Source: CBDUSL01 sp965370265
Lineage (GTDB): Bacteria; Patescibacteriota; Patescibacteriia; JAXHNJ01
DNA: 15,312 nt
Direction: 5' to 3'
NCBI GenBank assembly: GCA_965370265.1
Contig: CBDUSL010000014.1
Span: forward strand, 1 to 15,312
Positions 1-6,900 of the stretch are shown here, piece by piece. The position numbers and the translations under genes were made by a program. The notes beneath the pieces were generated by a model. It saw only the letters and a list, made by a program, of their open reading frames with translations, was not told the origin of the DNA and ran no database searches. Each line of letters starts with the position of its first letter. Position 1 is the first letter of the stretch.

Positions 1-27
1 AGCTGAGCTCGATGGTACCCCCGAGAG

Positions 28-82
28 CCTGCCTGCCGGCAGGCAGGGAATCCCCGCCAGAGGCGGGTGCGCCTTAGGCGCA
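28..82. repeat. Three tandem GC-rich palindromes downstream of tRNA-Arg
   Basis: Three inverted repeats stand almost end to end in an otherwise AT-rich genome. Positions 28-47 form a perfect 20-bp palindrome (CCTGCCTGCC and its complement). Positions 53-67 are CCCGCC-AGA-GGCGGG. Positions 68-82 are TGCGCC-TTA-GGCGCA. The second and third abut with no spacer. None is followed by a T-run on either strand, so they are not ordinary intrinsic terminators, although they lie directly 3' of the minus-strand tRNA and could protect or process its 3' end. They resemble REP-type intergenic repeats but share no core with the hairpins near the transposase at 14678-15292. Confidence 0.7.
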
Positions 83-94
83 GAACCTTTATAC

Positions 95-171
95 TGGTGC
101 CCCAGGCACGACTCGAACGTGCGGCCTACTGCTTAGAAGGCAGTCGCTCTATCCAGCTGAGCTACTGGGGC
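95..171 (-). tRNA. tRNA-Arg (anticodon UCU)
   Basis: The reverse complement folds as a complete cloverleaf. The 7-bp acceptor GCCCCAG/CTGGGGC is followed by discriminator A and an encoded CCA (95-97). The D-arm contains AGCTCAGCTGGA. The anticodon stem ACTGC/GCAGT encloses the loop CTTCTAA, giving anticodon TCT, which reads AGA and wobble AGG. The T-arm is GCACG-TTCGAGT-CGTGC. Length is 77 nt with CCA and there is no intron. AGA is expected to be heavily used in such an AT-rich genome. Its 5' end faces the recombinase-like gene, with 52 bp between them. Confidence 0.97.
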
Positions 172-198
172 ATAATAAAGAGGGCAAAAGTATAAATA

Positions 199-227
199 AA
201 TTTAACAAAAAAATTGTCCTTTGTCAA
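199..227 (-). promoter_or_regulatory. Candidate promoter of tRNA-Arg
   Basis: On the minus strand TTGACA (227-222) and TAAATT (204-199) are separated by 17 nt. That predicts a start near 192, about 20 nt before the mature tRNA. The -35 box overlaps the TGA stop codon of the recombinase-like gene (226-224). The -10 box is only a 4/6 match. A better -10-like hexamer, TATACT, lies at 194-189 but has no -35 at proper spacing. Confidence 0.45.
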
Positions 228-946
228 TGATGTCTAAATGACTCCGGCGTGATTTTTTTGTTAATTTTAATTCTTTTGGCGTAGCGTTCCACTATTCTTT
301 GAATAGAGCGGGGAGTTAAAGAGCTTATAGCATATGGCGTATGGCTTATTGTTTTTTTTTGAGCGCGATCGTGGCGAATAAAAAGGGATTTTTCCTTGTC
401 TTTTCTTTTTTCTAAATATTTTTTTAAGGCGAAGCGGGCCTGATTAGAAAATTTTATTTTTCTATAAGCAAAGTCATCTCTGGTCAAATTTGAAATTTCT
501 GCCACTTTTAAATCCGTGCTGTAGAGGACTTCCAGCAAAGCTTTATCTCGGCGTTTGATTAAAAGATGAGAGCCGGTTTTTTCGGGAGCAGTTAGAATTT
601 CTTCAGCTTCTTCTTTTTCCAGTTTTGGCCGGTGGTTAACTTGATGCTTAAAAAGCTTTACTTTTTTATAGTCAAACTTTGCTAAGTTATTTTTCTTTAA
701 AAATTTCAAAAATGCCCTTAGGGAAATTAAATAATAATTTTGAGTTGAAGGTAATAATTTATTTTTTTCATCAACCAAAAAAATTCGGAATTTTCTAATT
801 GTAAGAGAATTTATTTTTGAAAGATTTTCAATCTTGGTGAGAGCACCAAATAATTTTAAATGTTTTTGGTACTGGAAAAGAGTAGCCGGACTTTTCCCCT
901 CCCTTTTTAATTCTGCTACAAATTGTTGGATGTATTTATCCATCAT
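224..946 (-). CDS. Degenerate, C-terminally short tyrosine recombinase-like protein
   Basis: This is a 240-residue protein related to the XerC/XerD/phage integrase family. Residues 2-90 look like the SAM-like core-binding domain (helices with KSPATLFQYQKHLK and a STQNYYLISLRAFLKFL-like stretch). The catalytic domain starts near 105 but is eroded. Box I LYxTGLRxxE reads LYSTDLKVAEI, so the first catalytic Arg is Lys147. The beta-hairpin that carries the catalytic Lys is shortened. In the HxxR box (ESFR) Glu235 stands for His and Arg238 is kept. The protein stops two residues later, so the (H/W) and nucleophile Tyr segment of about 60 residues is absent. Only 52 bp separate the stop from the tRNA, and no frame there encodes the missing part. 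Translation starts at ATG 946 or 943, overlapping the stop of the upstream gene, so it is probably coupled. It is either a decaying gene or a DNA-binding protein without recombinase activity. Confidence 0.75.
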   Translation of the reverse strand: MMDKYIQQFVAELKREGKSPATLFQYQKHLKLFGALTKIENLSKINSLTIRKFRIFLVDEKNKLLPSTQNYYLISLRAFLKFLKKNNLAKFDYKKVKLFKHQVNHRPKLEKEEAEEILTAPEKTGSHLLIKRRDKALLEVLYSTDLKVAEISNLTRDDFAYRKIKFSNQARFALKKYLEKRKDKEKSLFIRHDRAQKKTISHTPYAISSLTPRSIQRIVERYAKRIKINKKITPESFRHH

Positions 947-1944
947 TCTTCAAAAAGCTCGGCTGACCAATCACCATCGGCCTTCCATTGTTTTACTATT
1001 TCTTTTATTCGGTCATCATGTAAATCAATCTCTCTGGGAGTTTTACCGGTGGTCAGAGAATAAAGGCAATGAAGCTCTTTTTTTAATGGATGTTCAGTAA
1101 AAATGCAAAAAGTATCCTGGCCTGTTCTTACTACTTCACCCGGGGTTGGAGGCCGTTTATTTTCTTCCGTAAACTGAAAATATAATTTTGGAATATCATG
1201 ATAAATTATTAGCTGTTTTCTTTCTATCGCTTTTTCTTTTAATTTTTTTTCGGTTTCAAAAGGCATCCTGTTTTTAGCCAAATGATTTTCCCCGTAAAAA
1301 ATTATTTGTTTTCTCATTGGCTCGGCCAGAGACATTTCCATAATTTTTTGGGCCACAATATCATTTTCTTTTTTAGTTGTTTCTTCCTGACCCTTTTTTT
1401 GTTCATAAGGGTTGCCTAACCCGATCAATTCAATCTGGGTTTCTTCGTTCACTTTGTTCGCCTCCTGGATGTTTTTAATTATATCCTGGTATTTTTCTAT
1501 ATCCATCCCCGTGCAATTATGATAAAAATCGCTTTTTTTATAATTTTTATCAGGGATAGTTATAGAGTTTTCTTCCCGGTCAAGTGTTTCAAGGCCTACC
1601 ACTATATTCTGGTCTTTTGACATATTAATGATATAACGGATTATATCCCCGTGATGAGAAGAAGAGTGATAATCACTAATATAAACAATATCAGAATTAT
1701 CAACCTCTTTAATCAGGTCGTTTTTACCGATTATTTCCAGTTTTTTAATATTTTCAAACTGTTCTTCAAGATTTGCTGTTTCTTGTTTGATTTCTACTCC
1801 TTTTCTTTTGGCACAGCCCATAGCTAATATTTTTTCTTGAACATCATCTACCGCTCTCATAATCTCTTCAGGGGTAGGGTCTTTTTTTAATTCTTTTTCG
1901 TGATTAACCAGCTCTTCGGGCGATAACTTATAAGCTTCTTGCAT
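943..1944 (-). CDS. ChaN/EreA/TraB-fold (Tiki-like) protein
   Basis: This 333-residue protein has no signal peptide and is probably cytoplasmic. Residues 1-75 are charged and helical. The core then follows the order of the ChaN/EreA-like family: a first strand with acid-x-His (DIVYISDYHSSSHHGD, where ChaN has GExH followed by HH), a second strand ending VVGLETLDRE (compare LEMxxR), a strand IELIGLGNP, and near residue 215 a helix and strand reading QIIFYGENHLAKNRMP, matching the GxGHLxxxxxxP pattern. The last 100 residues are not recognised. Known relatives bind haem (ChaN) or act as esterases or metalloproteases (EreA, Tiki), so the substrate cannot be deduced. A Shine-Dalgarno AGAAAGGA (complement of 1953-1960) lies 8 nt before ATG 1944. 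It is the first gene of a pair, with its TGA overlapping the start of the recombinase-like gene. Confidence 0.65.
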   Translation of the reverse strand: MQEAYKLSPEELVNHEKELKKDPTPEEIMRAVDDVQEKILAMGCAKRKGVEIKQETANLEEQFENIKKLEIIGKNDLIKEVDNSDIVYISDYHSSSHHGDIIRYIINMSKDQNIVVGLETLDREENSITIPDKNYKKSDFYHNCTGMDIEKYQDIIKNIQEANKVNEETQIELIGLGNPYEQKKGQEETTKKENDIVAQKIMEMSLAEPMRKQIIFYGENHLAKNRMPFETEKKLKEKAIERKQLIIYHDIPKLYFQFTEENKRPPTPGEVVRTGQDTFCIFTEHPLKKELHCLYSLTTGKTPREIDLHDDRIKEIVKQWKADGDWSAELFEE

Positions 1945-2052
1945 ATAATAATTCCTTTCTATTATATTTTACGACACAAATGATTTTATAGCAATAAGTG
2001 TTTTAATAATTTAGAACAAGTTAGTTATCCTCTCGGCGATCACAAAGTTTAC

Positions 2053-2220
2053 TCAAGAAACAAGAAACAAGTGTCCAAACAAGCACCAAATAACAAATCA
2101 CAAATTTCAAATAAATTATAATGACCAAAACCACAACTCAAAAATATTTTTGTTTGTTTGGAATTTAAACCTTGGTGCTTGAATATTATTTGTATTCTTG
2201 TTTCTTGGTTATTGTTTCTT
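2053..2220. repeat. AC-rich imperfect inverted-repeat element (MITE-like)
   Basis: The left arm (2053-2130) is built of CAAGAAACAAG, CAAGCACCAAATAACAAAT and CAAATTTCAAATAA words. The right arm (2152-2220) holds their complements: ATTATTTGTATTC, GGTGCTTG (2174-2181 against CAAGCACC at 2080-2087) and CTTGTTTCTTG (2198-2208 against CAAGAAACAAG at 2054-2064). The centre is the palindrome CAAAAATATTTTTG (2139-2152). The arms are unequal by roughly 30 nt, so the structure is a bulged hairpin. No credible reading frame lies inside. I recall similar AC-rich intergenic elements from drafts of uncultivated bacteria, but cannot search for them here. Confidence 0.6.
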
Positions 2221-2263
2221 AATAAACCTTACTTGTTGCCACAAACAGAGCAATAACTGGCTC

Positions 2264-2292
2264 TTGACTAAAAAGGCGTTTAATGTTATTTT
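2264..2292 (+). promoter_or_regulatory. Candidate promoter of the rpsO-pnp operon
   Basis: TTGACT (2264-2269) and TATTTT (2287-2292) stand 17 nt apart in the AT-rich stretch after the inverted repeat. The transcript would begin near 2299 and carry a leader of about 85 nt before rpsO. That leader holds a weak AGGC/GCCT stem (2338-2350). S15 represses its own mRNA through leader structures in several bacteria, but I see no recognisable S15-binding motif here. Confidence 0.4.
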
Positions 2293-2382
2293 TATTTTAC
2301 TTATTACTAATACGTATTCTTGGTTTATGGCTTCAAAAGGCATTAAGCCTATAACTCGGAATACGCGGACAAAGGAAAAAAT

Positions 2383-2652
2383 ATGCCTTTAACAAAATCA
2401 CAAAAAGACCGTGTTATCAAAAAGTATAAGACTCATGAATCTGATACCGGTTCTTCAGAAGTTCAGATAGCGATTCTTTCTGAAGAAATCAAACAGCTGA
2501 CCGGTCATCTTAAAACCCACAAAAAAGACTTTTCTTCCCGCCGAGGGCTTCTCCGTAAAGTTGGACTCCGCCGTCGGCTTTTAAATTTCTTGGAAAAAGA
2601 CAATTCAAAAAGCTACGAAGATTTGATTAAAAAACTAAAGCTTAAAAAATAA
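2383..2652 (+). CDS. rpsO: 30S ribosomal protein S15
   Basis: This 89-residue protein has the family's usual length. It binds 16S rRNA at the central three-way junction and nucleates platform assembly with S6 and S18. The S15 signatures are all present: KSQKDRVIKKYKTHESDTGSSEVQIA near the start, the conserved HLKTHKKDFSSRRGLLRKVGLRRRLLNFL block, and a lysine-rich tail. The ATG is preceded by AAAGGA with a 6-nt gap. Its TAA overlaps the ATG of the next gene by one base (TAATG), suggesting coupled translation. It leads an operon that ends with pnp and cmk, so the classic rpsO-pnp link is kept with two genes in between. Confidence 0.98.
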   Translation: MPLTKSQKDRVIKKYKTHESDTGSSEVQIAILSEEIKQLTGHLKTHKKDFSSRRGLLRKVGLRRRLLNFLEKDNSKSYEDLIKKLKLKK

Positions 2653-3203
2653 TGAAACATAAAAATCAGCGCCTGGGAGTTTTTGTTGATGTTTCCAATA
2701 TGTACCATTCAGCCAAGCATCTTTTCGGCACTAAAGTAAATTTTGGAAAAGTTTTGGAAGAAGCTGTATCCGGCCGTCAACTTATTCGGGCCATTGCTTA
2801 TGTTATAAAAGCCCAAAGCAGTGAAGAAGATAATTTTTTCGGAGCCTTGCAAAAACAGGGTTTTGAATTAAAAATTAAAGATCTGCAGGTATTCTGGGGC
2901 GGACAAAAAAAAGGGGATTGGGATGTTGGTGTTTCTGTTGATGCGGTTCTTCTGGCCGATAAACTGGACGCAATTGTATTAGTCACCGGCGACGGAGATT
3001 TTGTTCCTTTGGTAGAATATCTTAAACTAAATAAAGGCTGTCACGTTGAGGTTATCGCATTTGGCGAATCTTGTTCTTCCCGCCTTAAGGAAGTTGCTGA
3101 TGAATTTGTTGATCTGTCAGTTAATAAGAGAAAATTTTTAATGCCCCTTAGGCCAAAAAGAATGGTAAGAAGGAAAAAAATAAATGCCCAAGGAATCAAA
3201 TAG
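2652..3203 (+). CDS. NYN-domain (LabA/DUF88-type, PIN-like) protein
   Basis: This 183-residue protein belongs to the NYN branch of the PIN-like nuclease fold, whose members are thought to be metal-dependent ribonucleases. The acidic residues expected around the metal site are visible: Asp13 in VFVDVSNMY, Asp91 and Asp97 in DWDVGVSVDAV, and Asp114 and Asp116 in VTGDGDFVPLV. The SSRLKEVADEFVDL tail is also typical of LabA-like proteins. The last 30 residues are very basic (RPKRMVRRKK), which fits RNA binding. It starts inside the rpsO stop codon and its end overlaps the next gene by 20 nt. Its place between rpsO and pnp suggests a role in RNA turnover or ribosome quality control. That role is an inference from position. 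Confidence 0.85.
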   Translation: MKHKNQRLGVFVDVSNMYHSAKHLFGTKVNFGKVLEEAVSGRQLIRAIAYVIKAQSSEEDNFFGALQKQGFELKIKDLQVFWGGQKKGDWDVGVSVDAVLLADKLDAIVLVTGDGDFVPLVEYLKLNKGCHVEVIAFGESCSSRLKEVADEFVDLSVNKRKFLMPLRPKRMVRRKKINAQGIK

Positions 3204-3876
3204 GGAATCAGAACAAAGATTTACTCCGGAAGAAGAGGAAAGACGACCTTCACGTGTTGAGATGAACACGAGGTTTGGTATGGAGTCGTTTTCCATCGGT
3301 AATACTATTAGTAAGATGATGGATGAAGAATATCTCCCGGAGATTAATTTTGCCACCCGAAGAGTGCCGGAAGCAAAAGACCGTGATGTTCTTAATTTTA
3401 TGATGAGGGATATCGTTAATGATTTAAGGCATAATGCCGAAATGCGTAAAATACGCTTAAAAGTGAAGGAAAAAGGCTACGAAAGCCTTTCTCCCCAGGA
3501 TAAAAAAATGATTTTTAAAGTTTATGACCGGATAAAAGGGGGATCCCTTAAGGATACTCAAAAGAAATTTGGTCCCAGGATATCTTCCAGACAAATCAGG
3601 AAAATCAAATTTAATACCACCAGTGAGCTTAATTATTCTTTAAGAGAAAGGATAATTGAAGGGGGGGAACCGGAGGGCTGGATGATTCTTGAACCGAAGT
3701 TAAGAAAAGTTGATTTAATGGACGCAAAGACAATGAAGAGATATTTACGTAATTCATTAAACCCAAAAGGGGATATTAAATTTATTCGGGAAGAAGTTGA
3801 AAATGATACTGCTTCAGCAGATATGAAAAAAGTAGGCGAAGAGTTTAATGAAACGGAGGGAAAAATAGCTGCTTAA
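3184..3876 (+). CDS. Unknown protein, possible HTH segment
   Basis: I do not recognise this 230-residue protein. It has no signal peptide or membrane segment. Residues 1-30 are charged and probably disordered. Residues 65-100 look like charged helices (MMRDIVNDLRHNAEMRKIRLKV). Residues 103-142 have the rhythm of a helix-turn-helix: SPQDKKMIFKVYDRI, then GGSLKDTQKKFG, then ISSRQIRKI, similar to resolvase or sigma-type HTH units. The rest is charged and ends in an acidic tail. The start is supported by AAGAAGG about 10 nt before ATG 3184, inside the end of the NYN gene. Sitting between the NYN gene and pnp, it may bind nucleic acid. Function stays open. Confidence 0.6.
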   Translation: MPKESNRESEQRFTPEEEERRPSRVEMNTRFGMESFSIGNTISKMMDEEYLPEINFATRRVPEAKDRDVLNFMMRDIVNDLRHNAEMRKIRLKVKEKGYESLSPQDKKMIFKVYDRIKGGSLKDTQKKFGPRISSRQIRKIKFNTTSELNYSLRERIIEGGEPEGWMILEPKLRKVDLMDAKTMKRYLRNSLNPKGDIKFIREEVENDTASADMKKVGEEFNETEGKIAA

Positions 3877-3903
3877 TAAATTAATAAAATAATAAATTAA
3901 AGA

Positions 3904-3987
3904 AATTGACTGGTAGACAGGTAGACTATCGAACAAAAAAGGGTTTTAAATATAAAAACCCGGTAGTCTAAAGCTTGCTGGTCAATT
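3904..3987 (+). promoter_or_regulatory. Long hairpin in the leader just upstream of pnp
   Basis: The 130-nt gap before pnp holds an 84-nt stem-loop. The base is AATTGAC/GTCAATT (3904-3910 with 3981-3987). A middle section (3911-3931 with 3961-3980) pairs through a mix of Watson-Crick and G-U pairs, including TAGACTATCG with CGGTAGTCTA. The top is GGGTTTT/AAAACCC (3941-3947 with 3955-3961) around a 7-nt loop. The many G-U pairs favour an RNA structure over a DNA site. No T-run follows, so it is not a terminator. It ends 21 nt before the ATG. In E. coli, pnp is controlled through a leader hairpin cut by RNase III and then acted on by PNPase; this could be an analogue. Confidence 0.65.
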
Positions 3988-4008
3988 CCAAAGAAAAGGA
4001 AAATTTTT

Positions 4009-6237
4009 ATGTCAGTTCAAAAATTTGAAACTGAGTTGGCCGGAAAAAAATTAATAATCGAAACTGGAGTATTAGCCGATCAGGCCAATGGTTCTTGTTT
4101 GGTTCGTTACGGTGATACCATGGTTTTGGCAACCGCCGTAATTAGCTCGGGTATTAGAGAAGGGATTGATTACTTCCCTCTTATGGTTGATTATGAAGAG
4201 AGATTATATGCCGCCGGGAAAATAAAAGGCTCTCGGTTTATTAAAAGAGAGGGTCGTCCTACTGACGAAGCAATTTTAACTTCTCGCTTGGTTGACCGGG
4301 CCCTTAGGCCGTTTTTTAATCAAGAAACGCGCAATGATGTTCAGGTAGTGGTCACCGTATTATCAATTGATAACGAAAATGACCCAGATATTATTTCTTT
4401 AATTGCCGCTTCTTGCGCCGTTCATATGTCGAATATCCCCTGGAATGGGCCAGTCGGCTGTTTAAGAGTGGGCCAGGTAGACGGAGAATGGGTTCTGAAT
4501 CCGACCAATACAATCCGTGAAAAATCTGATTTAGACTTAATTGTTTCGGGAACTCAAGAGAAGATTGTGATGATGGAAGCCAGGTCAAAAGAAAATACGG
4601 AAGAGACAATTTTAGAGGCAATTACTTTTGCTCAAAAGAATATGAAGAAAGTAACCGACTTGGTTGAACAAGTAAGAAAAAAAGTCGGGGTTGAAAAAGT
4701 TGAAGAAAAAATTGAAGAAATTAGTAAAGAAGAAAAGGCCGCTCAAGATAAACTTGAAGAAAAAGTAAAGACTTTTACGGAAAGTAAGTTAAAAGAGGCC
4801 TTAAAAATAAAAGATAAATCTCAACGTGCAGAAGCTTTAGGCAGTCTTAAAGATGAACTTATTCTGACTCTCAAAGAAGATAATGAGGTGACTAAAGAAA
4901 TGCGCGAAAAAGCAGCTAGATTTTTGGAAAAACTTCTTGACATAGAATTTCAGAGAATGGTCCTGGAAGATAATAAAAGGGTTGACGGAAGGGCCTTGGA
5001 TGAGGTCCGTCCAATTAGTGGTCAAGTTGGAATTTTGCCACGAACACACGGTTCCGGCTTGTTTAACCGGGGAGAAACCCAGGTTCTTTCTATTATTACC
5101 CTTGGTTCTCCTGGCGATGAACAGCTATTGGACACTATGGAGGAAACGGGTACGAAACGCTATATGCATCACTATAATTTTCCCGCTTTTTCTGTAGGCG
5201 AAACAGCCCCGCTAAGAGGTCCTGGCCGCCGGGAAATTGGTCATGGGGTTTTGGCTGAAAAAGCAATAGAACCTGTTTTGCCCGACAAAGAAAAATTTCC
5301 TTATACTATTCGTGTTGTTTCTGAAGTTCTGTCTTCAAACGGTTCAAGTTCCCAGGCTTCTGCCTGCGGTTCATCTTTGGCTTTAATGGATGCCGGGGTG
5401 CCGATTAAAAAAGCGGTCGCTGGTATAGCGATGGGGATTATATTAGATGAAAAAACCGGGGAATATAAAATATTAACTGATATTCAAGGTATTGAGGATC
5501 ACTCTGGAGGCATGGATTTTAAAATAGCTGGCACCAAAGACGGGGTCACGGCTATGCAGTTAGATGTAAAAATTTCTGGTCTGACGATTGAAATGTGCAA
5601 AGAAACACTTGAAGGAGCCAAGAGTGCTCGAGGGAAAATTTTAGACGCAATGGGTAAAGTAATTCCTGAAGCTCGAAAAGAACTTTCAGTTTATGCTCCT
5701 AGAATTGAAACCTTTAAAATTGATCCTGAAAAAATAAGAGAGGTAATTGGACGAGGCGGAGAAACAATCAATAAAATTATTGAAGAATGCGGTGGGCGTG
5801 ACGTAACGAAGATAGATATAGAAGATGACGGGTTGGTAATGATAACCTCTAACGATTCAGAAATGTCTAACAAAGCTCTTGAATGGGTAAAGAATTTAAC
5901 CCGTGATGTTAAAGTGGGGGAAATATATGATGGGGAAGTCAGTAAGATTCTTAAAGATAAAAATGATGAACGAAAAGAAATTGGAGCGATTGTTACCCTT
6001 CTTCCGGGCAAAGACGGCATGGTTCATATTTCAGAATTTTCACATGACCGGATAAATAAAGTATCAGATGTTGTTAAAGTCGGTGATAAGATTAAAGTTA
6101 AAGTGGTTGAAGTTGACAAAGAAAGAGGAAGGACTAGTTTATCGGTTAAAGCCCTGACCGAGTCTGGGCCGAGGCAGGAAAATTTTGAAAACAGGCAGCG
6201 TAACCGAAAAAGTACACCATTCAAAAAAAGGTTCTAA
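4009..6237 (+). CDS. pnp: Polynucleotide phosphorylase (PNPase)
   Basis: This 742-residue enzyme degrades RNA 3' to 5' with phosphate, releasing nucleoside diphosphates. It is slightly longer than the E. coli protein (711). Domains in order: first RNase PH domain at about 12-145 (SRFIKREGRPTDEAILTSRLVDRALRP), an all-helical linker at about 215-320 that is unusually rich in Lys/Glu and may form a coiled coil, second RNase PH domain at about 324-550 (KRVDGRALDEVRPI), KH domain at about 565-625 (VIGRGGETINKII) and S1 domain at about 637-710 (YDGEVSKI, KDGMVHISEFS). The catalytic acids are kept as Asp497 and Asp503 in IEDHSGGMDF. A basic tail follows. AAGGA lies 8 nt before the ATG. The long hairpin at 3904-3987 may control it. 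cmk follows after 2 nt. Confidence 0.98.
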   Translation: MSVQKFETELAGKKLIIETGVLADQANGSCLVRYGDTMVLATAVISSGIREGIDYFPLMVDYEERLYAAGKIKGSRFIKREGRPTDEAILTSRLVDRALRPFFNQETRNDVQVVVTVLSIDNENDPDIISLIAASCAVHMSNIPWNGPVGCLRVGQVDGEWVLNPTNTIREKSDLDLIVSGTQEKIVMMEARSKENTEETILEAITFAQKNMKKVTDLVEQVRKKVGVEKVEEKIEEISKEEKAAQDKLEEKVKTFTESKLKEALKIKDKSQRAEALGSLKDELILTLKEDNEVTKEMREKAARFLEKLLDIEFQRMVLEDNKRVDGRALDEVRPISGQVGILPRTHGSGLFNRGETQVLSIITLGSPGDEQLLDTMEETGTKRYMHHYNFPAFSVGETAPLRGPGRREIGHGVLAEKAIEPVLPDKEKFPYTIRVVSEVLSSNGSSSQASACGSSLALMDAGVPIKKAVAGIAMGIILDEKTGEYKILTDIQGIEDHSGGMDFKIAGTKDGVTAMQLDVKISGLTIEMCKETLEGAKSARGKILDAMGKVIPEARKELSVYAPRIETFKIDPEKIREVIGRGGETINKIIEECGGRDVTKIDIEDDGLVMITSNDSEMSNKALEWVKNLTRDVKVGEIYDGEVSKILKDKNDERKEIGAIVTLLPGKDGMVHISEFSHDRINKVSDVVKVGDKIKVKVVEVDKERGRTSLSVKALTESGPRQENFENRQRNRKSTPFKKRF

Positions 6238-6239
6238 AT

Positions 6240-6797
6240 ATGATTATTTCAATTTCCGGAAAACCCGGATCGGGTAAATCAACAGTCGCTAAAAAATTAG
6301 CGGAAAAGTTAGGCTATAAAAGATATTATATGGGTGGTCTTAGGCGTGAGACCGCCAAGAAAAGAGGGATGACTCTTGAAGAATATAATAAGTTGGGTGA
6401 AAAGGACTTTTCTACTGATAAAGAAGTTGATGATTTTATGAAAGAACTGGGTAAAAGTGAAGATAATTTTGTAATTGAAGGCCGGACCGCTTTCCATTTT
6501 ATTCCTCATTCATTTAAAATTTTTCTTGATGTAGATAAAAAAGTAGGTTCAGAAAGAATTTTTCAGCATCTTCAACTGGATGATAAACGTAACGAAGCCA
6601 ATGAACTTAATTCTGTAAAGGATGTGTTGCGGGCTAATAAAGAAAGGATGAGAAGTGATAAAAAACGCTACAAAAAATATTACCAGTTAGATGTATTTGA
6701 TAAAAAACACTATGATTTATATTTGGATTCGACAAACATGTCTCAAGAGGAAGAATTTAAGCAGGTTTGGGAAGCATTAGAGCAGAAAATAAAATAA
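6240..6797 (+). CDS. cmk: Cytidylate kinase, archaeal-type (CMP/dCMP kinase)
   Basis: This 185-residue P-loop kinase converts CMP or dCMP to the diphosphate with ATP. Walker A is GKPGSGKST at 7-15. The order of motifs fits the short archaeal-type CMP kinase family more than the 220-residue bacterial Cmk: LGYKRYYMGGLRRETAKKRGMTLEEYNKLGEKD, NFVIEGRTAFHF, FKIFLDVDKKVGSERIF, and the lid and tail RMRSDKKRYKKYYQLDVFDKKHYDLYLDST. It lies 2 nt after pnp, with AAAGG in the end of pnp as ribosome site. Recycling of CMP released by RNA decay makes a sensible partner for a nuclease operon. A strong terminator follows 24 nt after the stop. Confidence 0.85.
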   Translation: MIISISGKPGSGKSTVAKKLAEKLGYKRYYMGGLRRETAKKRGMTLEEYNKLGEKDFSTDKEVDDFMKELGKSEDNFVIEGRTAFHFIPHSFKIFLDVDKKVGSERIFQHLQLDDKRNEANELNSVKDVLRANKERMRSDKKRYKKYYQLDVFDKKHYDLYLDSTNMSQEEEFKQVWEALEQKIK

Positions 6798-6821
6798 TGT
6801 CTGTGGATAAGTATAAAACTA

Positions 6822-6851
6822 AAAAAATTGGCTAGATTAAGCCAATTTTTT
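6822..6851 (+). terminator. Intrinsic terminator of the rpsO-pnp-cmk operon
   Basis: A perfect 12-bp stem, AAAAAATTGGCT with AGCCAATTTTTT, encloses a 6-nt loop, and the T-run forms the right arm. Its A-run would also let it act on the minus strand. Confidence 0.9.
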
Positions 6852-6865
6852 GTGTTTTTGTAAAC

Positions 6866-6894
6866 TTGACAAAGATAAAATACTCTGCTATACT
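6866..6894 (+). promoter_or_regulatory. Strong sigma70-type promoter of a non-coding transcript
   Basis: TTGACA (6866-6871) and TATACT (6889-6894) are separated by exactly 17 nt, with a predicted start near 6901. No open reading frame with a ribosome site follows before the terminator ending at 7278, so the product should be an RNA. Confidence 0.8.
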
Positions 6895-6900
6895 AACGCT

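Noticed and set aside
5..20. Cloning-vector polylinker (SacI- and KpnI-like sites close together).
   Set aside because: The spacing and flanks differ from pUC-type polylinkers, and the following sequence is native-looking repeat.
1..27. Partial second tRNA on the minus strand (AGCTGAGC resembles a D-arm, TGGTACCCCCGAGAG resembles a 3' end).
   Set aside because: The base expected as T8 is not present, the acceptor spacing does not fit, and a palindrome stands where the T-loop should be. No cloverleaf can be drawn from the bases available.
95..946. Integrative element with integrase next to its tRNA attachment site.
   Set aside because: The recombinase gene lies on the 5' side of the tRNA rather than its 3' end, it lacks catalytic residues, and I see no duplicated tRNA end nearby.
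2327..2392. Leader peptide of 21 residues (MASKGIKPITRN...) overlapping the rpsO start.
   Set aside because: There is no ribosome-binding site before its ATG and the composition is not distinctive. It may be a chance frame in the rpsO leader.
3903..3988. Terminator separating the first three genes from pnp.
   Set aside because: The hairpin is not followed by a T-run on the plus strand and its stem is broken by G-U pairs and bulges.
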